Source: Synaphobranchus kaupii | Taxonomy: Eukaryota; Chordata; Actinopteri; Anguilliformes; Synaphobranchidae | Assembly (NCBI GenBank): GCA_029718625.1 | Contig: CM056387.1 | Span: forward strand, 33,612,105-33,676,104 | DNA: 64,000 bases | Direction of reading: 5' to 3' | Part shown: positions 26,649 to 38,943 of the stretch, piece after piece | Layout of the letters: each line of letters starts with the position of its first letter | How positions within the stretch are numbered: position 1 is the stretch's first letter | Program-made: the position numbers and the translations under genes | Notes under the pieces: model-generated | Told to the model about the DNA's origin: nothing | Databases searched by the model: none | What the model saw: only the letters and a program-made list of their open reading frames with translations

Positions 26649-26791
26649 GCGTAGAGACACACACACACACACACCACACACACACACACAAACACGTACA
26701 GGCATGCAACACACACACACACACACATACACACACACACACACACACGCGTAGAGACACACACACACACACGACAAACACGTACAGGCAT

Positions 26792-26826
<35 letters not shown>

Positions 26827-26908
26827 CACGCACACACACACACACACACACACGCGCGTAGAGACACACACACACACACACACACAAACACGTACAGGCA
26901 TGCACACA

Positions 26909-26942
<34 letters not shown>

Positions 26943-26967
26943 GGCACGCACACACACATGCGTAGAG

Positions 26968-27000
<33 letters not shown>

Positions 27001-27008
27001 CGTACAGG

Positions 27009-27040
<32 letters not shown>

Positions 27041-27042
27041 GG

Positions 27043-27087
<45 letters not shown>

Positions 27088-27532
27088 GTAGAGGACACAC
27101 ACACACACACACACAAACACGTACAGGCACGCACACACACATGCGCAGAGACCCACACACACGTACACATGTACAGGCACGCACATGCACACACACATGC
27201 ACACATGCAAAGACTATACACACACACACGCACACACACGCACGCACACACACACACACACACACACACAAAGACACATACACACGTACAGGCACGCACA
27301 CACACACACACACACACACATAGAGGCACGCACACGCATACACACACAGGCACACACAGACAGTACAGGCACGAAACATGCACACACGTGCAAAGGCAGA
27401 CACACACACACACACACACGCTCGCACATGCATACACACACACACTCACACGCACACAGACACACACACACACACACACACACATACACACACTCACACG
27501 CACACAGACACACACACACACACACACAAAGG

Positions 27533-27565
<33 letters not shown>

Positions 27566-27782
27566 CACACACACACCTACAGACATGCACATACACACAC
27601 GTGCACACACACAAACACGTACAGGCACGCACATGCACACACACGCACAAATACACACACACACATACAGGCAAAGCACATGCACACACACATACACACA
27701 CAGAAACCCCAAGTACAGACAGACAGACACACATACACACACACAAAACCCCACGTACAGACACACAGACATGCACACACAC
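26549..27782 (+). repeat. 1.2-kb CA-rich array with higher-order units
   Basis: Long CA tracts are punctuated by two recurring marker words. AAACACGTACAGGCA occurs near 26552, 26691, 26777, 26887, 26997 and 27116, and GCGTAGAGACAC near 26649, 26749, 26855, 26960 and 27087. Together they define an irregular unit of about 85-140 bases. From about 27180 the order decays into variant CACG, CATG and CAGA words. The 200-440 codon Cys/Val and His/Thr frames here are not genes. Confidence 0.96.
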
Positions 27783-27805
27783 CCCAAATGACAGTAGTAC
27801 GGGTG

Positions 27806-27870
27806 TCAGAGTGGTGTATATTTGAGGCTGGTAAGGTATCAGAGTGGTGTATATTTGAGGCTGGTAAGGT
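27806..27870 (+). repeat. 33-bp tandem duplication
   Basis: Two copies (27806-27838 and 27839-27870) beginning TCAGAGTGGTGTATATTTG appear identical over 32 bases, so the duplication is recent. Confidence 0.93.
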
Positions 27871-28043
27871 CGTTGTGGCTATCCCCTGTGCAGATGACCC
27901 ATAATATGATATTTTTTTCAAGTAACATTTATTAACACATTAAAAAAAACCCTATACTGGCTATGGTAAAATGACAACATATATTTATATACTGTCCTTT
28001 CATAATAACACATTTTTATACATTATTAAAAAGACACAAACAC

Positions 28044-28226
28044 GGGCGGCAGTGCAGTATAATGGTTAAGGAACTGGACTTGTAACCGAAAGGTTGCAGG
28101 TTCGATTCCCAGGTAGGACACTGCCGTTGTTACCCCTTGAACAAGGTACTTCACCTACATTGCTTCAGTATATATCCAGCTGTATGAATGGATAAATGTA
28201 ATAAGGAAGTTGTGTAAGTCGCTCTG
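28044..28226 (+). mobile_element. tRNA-derived SINE, tail cut inside the hairpin
   Basis: Same family as the copy at 25755. The tRNA head is fuller: GGACTTGTAACC gives an anticodon loop CTTGTAA (TGT, threonine-type), and the B-box GGTTCGATTCCC is at 28099-28110. The body matches the first copy closely. The tail stops at GTAAGTCGCTCTG, one base into the loop, and lacks the second stem and the TGTAA repeats. It is probably a later deletion. Confidence 0.9.
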
Positions 28227-28400
28227 CACATTTGTAGAATATGCCCATGGTACCACCTGATTTTGAAATATCCACACTGAATATTTAAAGAATTACTTAT
28301 AACATGCTTATGTAGACTAAATAATGAATATCCTGAACAAGACCACTGCAGCCTTAGGCTAATTGAAGTATTCTTGTACTACATGAAATACCAACAGTTT

Positions 28401-28415
28401 TCACCAGAGGGTGCA
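28401..28415 (+). promoter_or_regulatory. candidate CTCF site
   Basis: TCACCAGAGGGTGCA matches the CTCF core (CCASYAGRKGGCR) except for T in place of C near the end. A single motif match has a high chance rate. Confidence 0.25.
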
Positions 28416-28523
28416 AAACTCCCACAGGGACTGATGAAGATCACTGTATGACACAGCCTGAGGGGGGGACATAAGGAATGTAATTCTCCTGCTTCTCTCA
28501 GACACACATCTGCCTGACATTAG

Positions 28524-28820
28524 ACAACTACAACTACTACTACAGCTACAGCAACAACTACTACTGCTACAGCTACAACTACAACTACAGCTACAGCAAC
28601 AACTACTACTGCTACAGCTACAACTACAACTAATACAACTACTACTGCTACAGCTACAGCAACAACTACTACTACAGTTACAGCAACAACTACAACAACT
28701 ACTACTACTACTGCTACAGCAACAACTACAACAACTACTACTACTACTGCTACAGCAACAACTACAACAACTATTACTACTACTGCTACAGCAACAACTA
28801 CTACTACTACTACTACTATT
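28524..28820 (+). repeat. imperfect CTA/CAA/CAG triplet array
   Basis: About 300 bases of triplets in phase (ACTACTACAGCTACAGCAAC). Larger units such as GCTACAGCAACAACTAC recur every 24-50 bases. The Ser/Cys-rich 140-codon minus frame is produced by this periodicity. Confidence 0.95.
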
Positions 28821-29798
28821 CATGAGATTAGATTTATTATTGAATTAGCATAACCAGCGGATAATTCCTTTGAAATGCAGTTACTATTATGCATTATTTA
28901 TTAATTTATAAATTTAGTGAGATTTTTTTTACAATGCAACTTTTTAAAGAAGCAATATATAAATAGGCCCTCAAAATCTATATTTTTATGCGTTCCTTTA
29001 GATAAACATATTAATTATATTTCTGTTTCCCTCCCCTTGGAATGTCCCTTAAGGAAATCACTTCAGCAACAGTATTTAGGTGTACTTGCACTAATGTGTG
29101 ATTGACAGTAAAATGATAACTGCACTGACCCTCCCACACCCTCCCACTGACAGAAAACAACTGCTCGGCATTCCATTGCTCCAGTGACATCATCACAAGT
29201 CTTGTGGAACATGAGGCCTGAGGCAAACTGTACTTTGTAGACAATCATTGTTAGTCACCAAGGTAATGTTTCAAACATACTACACAATACAAAACATAAC
29301 AGATTGACATTGTGATGTCATATGGTCAGGAATTCCAAACGTGATTATAGATTCCAAACAGAATGTGTAAAAAGTAACTGAATAAAATAAATAAATAAAA
29401 ATACACTCTTAGCGGGTTTTTTCCCTCTGAGAGAGGTGTAACTTATCGAGTATGTAAACTGCGCCTCTCCATCACAATCTTACTCCATCTGCTAAGGCAC
29501 TTAGAGGGCCCTTCAAACCAAAGAAAAGCAAAGAGAAACAAGACTAAACAAAAGAAAACGCTGTTCATATTGTACATGTGTGTGGTGCATAAGTGATTGC
29601 GTGTGTGTGTTTGCGTTTGTGTGTGTGTGTGTGTGTACACACTATAACACATTTATAAAAGTGTTTGTTTTCTTTCTGAAAAAGAAAGAAAGCAAAGAAC
29701 AGCCAATATGGCAGTAATGAGAGTCAGTCTCCCCACCTTGTTTGGACAGACTTTAGCAATTTGGAGTGCACTGTGCTGCCGCCGAAACTCTGGGGTGT

Positions 29799-29838
<40 letters not shown>

Positions 29839-30429
29839 TTTGGGGGTGGGGTGCCAGGCAGGGCGGGGTGGTGGGCATGGTGGAGGCGGGGACAGCATCC
29901 CACGGGACCGGTGTGTGTGTGCTGGCCAGAATCGGATCATGTTGTAGGCGCCTGCTACCTAAAAAAAAACAGAGAAAAAACAAGTCTTGGCCAAAAACAT
30001 CACGCAATTCTGAGGGAAAGTCGACTCTGACCACTCAGGTTAAGTTTTTTTTTTTTTAACTTTCACTCCCCCTTCAAAAAACTCAATTTATAACTGTTCT
30101 ATTCCAGTTAATATTTTTGCTTCCAAAATAAGGTGGAAAATGCCATGTCAGGTTTCAGATTTATGGGAAAGTACAGGAGAGCGATTCCTTTCCTTCACCT
30201 CGCCATTTCTTTCCGTCGCCATAGCTTATGGCACCTGAAACAGCGGCGTGCGAGGGTGTGGGGGCCAACCATATTTCTCCCCTTGCTGACGTGATGGATT
30301 ATGGGTAAAGTGAGTTATTGTGCGCGGACGGGTATGGGACCTGGACCGTGCCAGTGCTGCCCTTGGAGGGCGAACTGGCTCTAGAGTCTCCCAGGGATGG
30401 GAGGGTTTCAGTCAGCCTGGAATACCAGT
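28821..30429. other. non-coding DNA with GT microsatellites, no gene seen
   Basis: GT tracts lie at about 29599-29637 and 29798-29837, with a T run at 30046-30057. Sequence at 29000-29300 is unique. Frames at 29653-30059 are composed of the GT tract plus GC-rich flank and are not credible. Confidence 0.6.
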
Positions 30430-30446
30430 GACGCCCCCTACTGGTT
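30430..30446 (-). promoter_or_regulatory. candidate CTCF site
   Basis: On the minus strand the site reads AACCAGTAGGGGGCGTC, a close match to the CTCF core CCASYAGRKGGCR. It lies in a GC-rich stretch (30240-30460). Orientation is opposite to the candidates at 28401 and 40924. Confidence 0.4.
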
Positions 30447-30728
30447 GGTCGGCTACACACCCTCAAGTCTGCCAATTAAGATACAAACGTTTCCTTGAAA
30501 ATTGCGGTGTGATAAGCAGCATCGAGGACGTGTACTGGTAAACTGTAAAAGCCATCAGTATGGCAGTAAAGCAACACACTGATTACAAAAACAAAAAAAG
30601 GATTGGCATTTTATATTAAACAGGCAAATTGCCAACATAGTTGAATACATATCCACTTTTATTCACAATTTGTAACAATATTTGCAATATAAAGGTTTGA
30701 TAAAAGTGAAACAAAAGAAACCCCAAAG

Positions 30729-31102
30729 CTAACACTTTAAATTAAGTCTCCATATAAATACTTTATGTAGCATATATGAAGCCTTCATAAACATGACATA
30801 ATGGCTTCATAAATCATACATAAGCAAATTACATGCTTCAAATGGTGACATAACACCTTCTTATGCAACATGGTATGCCAAATGTGACATAACCAACAAT
30901 GGCTAAACATTATACAGGGTGACATAATACATGCTTATGTAGGATGCTATAGGCTAACTGTGACGCATTTGGCATAAAGTTGCATAAGAAGGTGTTATGT
31001 CACCCTTTATGTAGCATGACATTAGCTTATGTATGATTTATGAAGCCATTATGGCACGTTCATATATAAAGCCTTCATATGGAGACTTTGTTTAATGTGT
31101 GA
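30729..31102. mobile_element. MITE with long (about 170-bp) inverted repeats
   Basis: The two halves fold onto each other almost end to end. AAGTCTCCATAT near 30744 pairs with ATGGAGACTTTG near 31079; ATAATGGCTTCATAAATCAT with ATGATTTATGAAGCCATTAT; and TGACATAACACCTTCTTATG with CATAAGAAGGTGTTATGTCA. The spacer is only a few dozen bases. No coding capacity. The family was not identified and the exact ends are uncertain by several bases. Confidence 0.8.
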
Positions 31103-32475
31103 CCACCCCAAATATTGATACCTCCACATTCTAGGGACCAGACGGTGAGACAGTGATGCCCCCTGGTTAGTCCCTGCAACTAGTTCACATTGCTGAGGAA
31201 GAAAGGCTCTTGTCAGACGGTCCCTAAGGACGGAAGTGCAAAGTGCATTCTAAACAGAGAGGAATACCTCTCAGGAGAGTGATGTCATCAATGACCCCCC
31301 CCTCCCCTTTTCCCATCAGCCACCTGGATGCGACACCAGCGGCCTACCCAGGCTGTGTTAAAACTACGAGTTAAAACTACGGCTTTATTGCATTCAACCT
31401 TTGATTTAAATGTTGAGATGGAGGTGCCAGAATCAGTGAAAGACAAAACCCACGCGCTCTGCAATTCACTGTCTTTGTGTAAATATTCTTTTTGGCTGCT
31501 CCCCCGCCGTCCTGCTCCTGATACAACAGCTTTTTTCCAGACCGACTGTGACCTGCGGTAGCCGTGGCAGTCCAGACCGGGTGCTGTTCAAATCCTTAAT
31601 TAAGCTCAGCCTCAATGTTAAAACGAGACCATCGGCTAATAAAGGTCCCTGTCTGAAGCCACGGTTAACATGCAACACTCACGCGACACTGCTGAAATAC
31701 CGCTCAGGTGAAACAGACCATTACGACGACGGCATTTCTGTGAGATTGCTTTGAGGAAAGATCCAATCTTCTGCTGAATGATTACAGGTGAACAATAAAA
31801 TGTTAATTCCAGAATAAACTCACTTAATAAGGTGTTGGGACAGCTCTGTTCACAACTGTCTGCTCACACCCCAGCTTTAAATTAGTGGTCACCTGATCTG
31901 TTTTGCCAATGCACTTTTAATCAATGCACGGATATTGCAATGCCAGTGCACATAGCACCCACTGTTAGCCTTTGAGGATGATGTCTTTCCCCAAGACGGT
32001 TTATGATGCAAGTAGTTATAATTATAGGCAACCAGGCCCGTTCAACATTTTTATACAGGATCCTACGCATGTTGGGTTGTCATTTGCTTAACTGATTGAT
32101 GAGCCACACCTGTGTGGTGGCGATGTACTTTGCCTTTACTTGCAGTTTGTTCCTGGTTTATCGGGGGAAATGTGCTCCCACAGAGAGGTGGACCCTCCCA
32201 CCCTCTGACCCAATGTCTGAGCCCCGCCCACTTATTGGAACCAGCTTTCAATTAGAGTTTCATAAAATAATTTCCCATTGTCTACGTCTATGTCAAGGAT
32301 TTTGTGGCTTAAATTACTGCAGAGTAAATTGGCGATGGTGAAGTCTACTTTTTCTCTGCTGCACTCTGAGAAGAACAGAAACTTGACACACTGTTTTTAT
32401 AATTAATAAATTATTATTTAGGTGGGGCCATGTCCCATTTTTTAAAATACTTTTTAACAAGGAAGTCTAAATTGT
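31103..32475. other. non-coding DNA, no gene seen
   Basis: Unique sequence. A GCCCCGCCCAC box followed by ATTGG (inverted CCAAT) at 32222-32239 is weak promoter-like context without a following frame of interest. Frames of 60-80 codons have no domain. Confidence 0.55.
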
Positions 32476-32612
32476 CTTTGGGCCCTGTGATGGATTGGTG
32501 TCCTGTCCAGAGAGTATTCCTGCCTTTCAGCCAATGTCTGCTGGGATAGGCTCCACGCCTCCTGCACCCCTGACCAGTGATTTAGAAATCGGATGGATGC
32601 AGTAGTAGTAGC
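32476..32612 (+). mobile_element. teleost retroposon 3' tail
   Basis: CCCTGTGATGGATTGGTGTC, GGGATAGGCTCCACGCC, and a terminal AATCGGATGGATGCAG are the recurrent words of a very common fish non-LTR retroposon or SINE tail. It is followed by AGT triplets. The upstream body is missing, so it is a short 5'-truncated copy. Confidence 0.7.
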
Positions 32613-33909
32613 AGTGGTAGTGGTTGGGGAAGTAGCAGTATTACCCAAGAAGCAAGTGCCAGACCAATAACAGTAACAGGCCAGAATTAGCCCCGTTCTG
32701 TAAGGACATGTCATCAGTGGACAGAACCTCCCTGTCCGCGCTGCAGGCTCTGACATCACCGCACTAAGTTAAGAGTTGAGTCATTTCGCTGAGAATTAGG
32801 CTCGGCGTGACTGGACGAATGACAAGCTCCTGCCGCGGTCTTCTCTTCGGGGTTTTCATGAGAAGATTCAATTTTTCAGAGCCTAAAAAAGTAACTTGGA
32901 GAAATAAACATGTCGCGAGTCTAATGACGTACGCCGTTTTTTCCCCCGTGTCAGGTATCACTGTGCGCTTTGTGAATGTAATAAACGCGGTGACTGATGC
33001 TCGAATAACACACGGCGCACGCCCAACCTGACCCAACATCCTTAGCTGTGACCGAATCATTGTTCAAAAAAGCGTCACAGTATGGAAATCAGGATGCTGT
33101 TCGACCAAGACAGCCTTCCAGGTTTGGATACAGGACTTATTTTCCATGACACATTTGGGCTCTACGATACAGAGACAGAATTAGTTTGTGAACAATTTAT
33201 ATTTATGCCTTGTATTCCGCACAATGTATAACATGTCAGTCACTGGAAGGAAAGGGACGTGTAATTGAACCAATCTGCGGTTTCCACATACTGCTGAGGT
33301 TTACAAAATCAGACATCGTGGATATTAAATTAATAGCAAGATCTTTACTGGCCTTATTATTTGATTTCTTACAAGAGGTAAAGCTGCCAATATACATTTT
33401 ATTTGCATTTGAACCCAAAAATAGGATGTATAACAGGACATTCCAAGAACATTGCAGGAAGACTCTGAACAAATCTAGAGAACGCCCACAGTTTTAGCAT
33501 CAGAAATGTACATTTTAGAGCAAAATGAGTCACACAGACCCCTGTATATGTTCCCAATAACACCTGTCCAAGGAATGGCATACACTGTCCCAAGTAAAGC
33601 CTTGAATCCCCTTCTTAAATGGAGGCTGCGATATCTGAAAAGCCAAAAGTAAATGGGGAAGAAATGTGCATGAATGGGTCTCTACATTACCAGGTGTATT
33701 ATTCCCAAATAAACTAAAATGGAATCGGACACTGGCGCCGGATGGAGATTTTCCCACGTCACGACCACAAGTATTTTCCCTCCCAACACAGGTGTTTACT
33801 TCTAATCCAAATCTATAGCAAAATCACAAAGGTGAATGGATATGGGATATCCTGATGGCCTTTATGCTGTAAAGCCCTTGCAGTAAACATTGACAATGAG
33901 GGATTAAAC

Positions 33910-33911
<2 letters not shown>
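32613..33911. other. non-coding DNA, no gene seen
   Basis: Unique DNA; overlapping short frames on both strands (32764-33060, 33210-33497) show no domain. Confidence 0.6.
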
Positions 33912-33992
<81 letters not shown>

Positions 33993-34004
33993 TGTGTGTG
34001 TGTG
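33912..34004 (+). repeat. (GT)n microsatellite
   Basis: About 39 perfect units, one T interruption near 33990, then seven more. Confidence 0.97.
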
Positions 34005-36586
34005 ATGGTGTTTGGACAGAGGCAGGCATTGTAAAACAGGGGAACCAGTTTGAGACTACCTGCACGTTGAGGGTTACGTATGAAGATAAACTAGAAAAGT
34101 TCTCTGTGAAAGGTGACACCAATTCACTCCCGAATGAGCACAATAGTCACACTGTCCGGTATCAGGAAATAAAATGACAACGACAAATGCCAAAGTTTGA
34201 CAGTCAACCACTTTTTTCATTTTTAACAGTCTGCTCTCGCTCTCTCTCTTTCAACTGTGTCAGGCTGCTCACAACGCCATGTGTACAAATGGAAGCATTT
34301 AAACTGTTTAGCCAGTTGTCTTTCCCCAATTTAGTTTTCTGACCAATGGCTGCTAATTGAGAAGATGACAGCCATATTTGTGGGGGGGGGTCAGAGGTTC
34401 ATGGCCAGCTGTGCCTGGATCAGGGTAGACTTGTCATTAATGCCCTGGACTGCCGGGAGACGTTGGCCGTTCCCCTACCTCCTTGAACTGGGCAGAGGGA
34501 GGGCCACAAAAAACCCTCCAATTACCCGCCTTTAAGTCGCCGCGGTCCAAACCGAACGGCACGACATTCCTTCACCTGTTTCCCCGAGTGTGGTCAGAAC
34601 ATCATGTGCAGCAGACTGAGGGGAGGGCTGATGGAGAGATACAAGGCTGCACTGACCAGGGGCGGCGCTGGAATCTATTGGACGAGATCGAGCTGCAGTC
34701 GCTCTCTCGTTGCTCTCTCTGTCATTAGAATGTGATGACATGTCCCATTTTGTCAGCCTGCTTTTATTTACTCAATAACTTTTGCGTTCAATTATCAACA
34801 TCTGATCTGTTCTCAAACAGAACGTCTCCCCATTACAGTTGTGGGAGTGCTATACCCAAGAATCTGACTTAATTTATTCTGTTATTCATGCTTAATATAC
34901 GTATATTAACAATAAATATTAATATTGGTCATTAATAATAAATATTAACATTTTGTGGTTCAGAAGAAGCACGGTCAAACTGCACTGTTTGACTATGTGT
35001 ATCCATCTTGATATTCACTAAATAACACTGCGAGTACAAGAAGGGCTCAGATTACAGAAATTGCTGAAGAATTCATTGTCAACAATTGCATCACGTTAAC
35101 TTCCTGTGTCAGAAAAAAGATTGTTGACTCAATCACTTGTTCCTAACCTTGGCAAAAATGCTACTTTGTTCCAGTAGGGGAAAAAACATTCTGTATTGTT
35201 TTTAATTTAATGTGATCATGTGGACTGTGTGTGTAAAGGACAACTGTTGCCTTTAAGGACAAATACTGATCGGATTTAAGGCAATGTTACCTTTCAGATA
35301 TTTACCTCAAGAATAAACGGACATGCATTAGTCCACAAATCATGTAAACGACATTTCAATCATGGCAACAACAAAAAAAAGGAATACCCAGGGTATCTAC
35401 AAAAGGTTAAAATGCATTAATAATATTCATTGCTCTCTTAAGGTCTGGACAAGCCATTTGTAGCACTCAGGGCTAAGTGCAGAACCTTAAGAGTTTACTT
35501 CCAAATATCGCTTTAAAAGGTTCAGTTGCGACTGTACAGTAGCGTTTCCAACATTTTGAGGGATGTTTTTTTTCCCCCCTCCCCTCTAACCTTAATAAAA
35601 TGGATACATTGAACAGTGCCGTCATGGCCATTTGAGCGCAAAACCATTTGCTTCGCGTCTGCTCTGCACGTTGGCCGAGGTTTCCCGAAAACCCCCCTTA
35701 CCTGCCTCACGGAGTAATTAAGGCCGCTCCACTTCTGGGCCCATCCTCTTCCCAGAATCAAAAGATGCTTTTTTATAAAAACACGGGTCCGTGCCAGGCC
35801 TGGACCGACTCTACGAGAGAGGGGAGGAGGAGACAAGGGCTTTTTCCTCTACGAAGGCATGGCTCAGAGTGAAATGTACACCCTGTGTGCCGAGGGATTT
35901 TAGGGTCACATTGGACATGGACCGTGCCACATTTTGCCCACCTCCGAAAATATACTGCAGGAAGTGCTCCAGTACGTACCGCAAATACAAGACGTGCTTA
36001 CGGTGACAAGGCCAAATGCTCGGGAGCATTTCAAATCACTTCTGTTGCCATTTTCTTGCTGAGATACCCTGGAAGAATCTGAAAATGTACGCATGCAACC
36101 TGTGCAACCTGTAAACACGGCTCTCAAATGTCTCTATACAGCCATATCTTTCTACGGTTGAAAGTCAGTAATTTCTCTGCGGGTTGTGTCTTATTTCTGG
36201 CTCAGAACAAATGGTGTATTGGCATCAACAGGCTCAGCATGCAAAATCACATGACCCCGGTGCTGGGATACAGGAAAAATAAATATGCAGCAGTTACAAA
36301 ATATTAATATACAGAACATATAAATCTCACTACTGCTGGAGAAAAGAGGTAGAAGAAGAAGATATGAAGGAAAAATCACTCATCTAAAGACTTACGTACC
36401 ATCCACTTACCTCAAAAAACCCTTAGTTACCCTACGATGATTGCACTCACCCTTTTAAAACTACCAACAAAATTAATAAAATTTAAAAAAATAAAAACCT
36501 TAACACTAATTATGTGGACAGGAGTTCTCATACTTGTTAATATGTGGCTGCAAAGCGACGGTGTCATAGCTTTCAAAGCACTTTCG
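34005..36586. other. non-coding DNA, no gene seen
   Basis: GC-richer segments at 34440-34730 and 35640-36010 hold frames of 70-104 codons without recognisable domains. Between them, 34740-35520 is AT-rich. A G10 run occurs at 34382. No repeat family recognised. Confidence 0.55.
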
Positions 36587-36637
36587 TAAGTCGCTGCGAC
36601 TAAGAACGCCTGCCAAACGAAGTGAGCGTATAAACAG
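36587..36637 (+). mobile_element. decayed L2/UnaL2-type tail
   Basis: GTAAGTCGCTGCGACTAAGA followed by ACGCCTGCCAAACGA aligns with the intact tail at 25906 with the stem still largely present and the loop changed. No TGTAA repeats. Triplet CAA/CAG units follow at 36640-36705. Confidence 0.6.
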
Positions 36638-37879
36638 AGCCAACAACAACAACAACATCAACAGCATCAACAGGAACACCGGCAGTAGCAGCAGTAGTAG
36701 CCCGTAGCATTAAAAATCAACACCAAAAACAGACTTCTGTTTAACTTTTTTTTTTTTTTTCTTTCATTCCAATTTAGCTGACTTGCACAAGGCTGCAGCC
36801 TAGACGAGGCCTTCTCAAGCCGCGTAATGGTGTCTCTCTGGGGAAGCCATCGCTACAACGCTGACATACCACTTCCTGTCTCTGATTGCTGATTACACCT
36901 TGGAGTTTTTTAGCCCTGCCTCTCCCCACTGCTCCAGATGGTAACCAGAGCAGGTTAAGAACCCTCTCGGCTGTAAGTCAACTGTATATACACTGGTATT
37001 ACCCCACTATTTTGGATTGATCCACTAATCAGCTCCTCTTGGAGCACGGTGTTGCGCAAGGCATTTTTTTTTCTCTGTAAATGATTTTTAAAAAGAAGCG
37101 CTAATGGCTTTACCAGCGGGCTTGAATCGTTGCCTCGGCTAATATTAAATCCCCACTTACGCATCGAACAGCTGGTTTTGCATTGAAGGGCAGAGTAGTC
37201 CCTGGTTGCTGACAGAAATATGAATTATCTATGTGGGAAAGCCAGCATTAGGCCGAGCGGAGGATTTGAGAAGGCCTTGCGAAGGCTTTTATCCATGGGA
37301 TCAGCGTGGGCCACAGAGACAACTCAAAAACATATCAAATACCATAGTTTAAAATTCTTAACTTTTTCTTAACTCTTCAATGGAAGCCGATTTTTTCCTA
37401 ATTCAATCCCCGTCCTCATCTTGGTATGTGGGGAGACCGAATGCCGTCTGCCAGAAGTAATCTTTGCAAATGAACTGTAGCGATGACATCTAACTAGCGA
37501 TGACAGTACATCATTTTCAATGTGATTTTTACTGAAGAATCGCCTTCCTTTTTATTTAGTGGTAAAATTAGATTATTTACACGTTAACTTTTTTCTTTTG
37601 CTTTCTACCCACTATCATGACATCTTTCAAGGTCACAACACTCAAAAACATTCTTATCATGGAGTAGGTTTAATATACTTAACATTAATAAGGAGTACAA
37701 CACAAAGCATTCTAGATTTATAAAATGTATATTACAATACACTCGTGTGCTGCAATATCATATAGTCGCCACGCAAACATTTAGTGTAAAAACAATAACG
37801 GTACGCAGGCATAACAGGTGATGTCACTATCCACTGCAGATGTTAGAACGGAAGGAATAAAATCTCACATTCCAAGAGA
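36638..37879. other. non-coding DNA, no gene seen
   Basis: T run at 36746-36759; the rest is unique and AT-leaning. No recognisable frame or repeat beyond the triplets at the left edge. Confidence 0.55.
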
Positions 37880-37889
37880 CACTTGTCAC

Positions 37890-38070
37890 GCAGATGTGTG
37901 CCCGTGATAAATCGGCTTCCACCGGAGAAATTCGTACGGACGGAGATTATCGCGGCCATCGCTTCCGAAGATCGCGGCGGCGCCGCTGCTAGGGGCGGAC
38001 ATCTTCCCACTGCACGTACTGTGAAAGCCCATCTCCCCACAATGCATTGCTTCCTCCCTTCTATCCATGA
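37890..38070. promoter_or_regulatory. CpG-rich patch
   Basis: Many CG dinucleotides in about 120 bases (TTCGTACGGACGG, TATCGCGGCCATCGC, ATCGCGGCGGCGCCGC), then CCCCACAATGCATTGC. Surroundings are CpG-poor. It could be a small CpG island or regulatory element; no associated exon was identified. Confidence 0.3.
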
Positions 38071-38654
38071 ATGACGGGACCCGCAGAAGGCGAATCAAGA
38101 GGTTAGACTGAAACGAGTCAGATCGCATTGGGAAAGCATTTGTGCCGGTTAATTTTTAAATGTTTATGAATCTGAGATTGCTGAGTGGGAAGATAAGAGT
38201 GGAAGCGGGACTAGCACAGTGACTCACCGCCCTGATAGTAGGCCTACCTACTGGGGTCGTCCAGGACATTTACAGTATGCTGCAAAAATTACTTTCCCGA
38301 AAACATTCACCAGCTTAAGGTAACTCGAGACCATAAATTCTGACAAAAAGCCAATTTCGAAAATACAGATATATTGTACTGTATGTATAAAAGCATAATA
38401 TATGGCTTATATAAATGACCAAAGTGAGTTCAGATGTTCTTGGCAGATGCCTCATTGTTAGCGCTCTGTGTTTTTTTTAGCGACTGGGCTTTATCAACGT
38501 TACATATGATTACTAATGAGGAAGATGCAATGTCTTCTTACTGCTGGGAGGACTAGAGGCTAGAAACCCTGATCACCAGAAGAATGCAGGGCCCTACCAA
38601 GTATAGCATGTAAATCCTCTGCTATAGCTTTTTATACTGGAGGGGAATGCAACA

Positions 38655-38655
<1 letters not shown>
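38071..38655. other. non-coding DNA, no gene seen
   Basis: Unique sequence, nothing recognised. Confidence 0.6.

Positions 38656-38722
<67 letters not shown>
38656..38722 (+). repeat. (TG)n microsatellite
   Basis: About 33 uninterrupted TG units. Confidence 0.97.
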
Positions 38723-38724
<2 letters not shown>

Positions 38725-38943
38725 CTACAGAGCAGAGTATGATTAGTGGAAATTGCCTGCAACCCATTCTAGGAGAGGCAAATATAAACCATCCCCTTTC
38801 AACAGATAAAACACAAGGTTAATAATGTGTTTGTCATCCATTTTTCCCCCCTCTCTTTCTAAACCATTATTTGGCTCACATCCTCTCCATTCATTTTCTT
38901 TCAGCTAAAGTATTACTATGCTAATATAACTGTCTTAAATTAA

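Noticed and set aside
26457..27782. 441-codon minus-strand frame and several others over 200 codons
   Set aside because: Translation is Cys-Val or His-Thr repeats from the CA/TG array; no protein complexity.
28401..28823. 140-codon Ser/Cys-rich frame
   Set aside because: Produced by the in-phase CTA/CAA/CAG triplet array.
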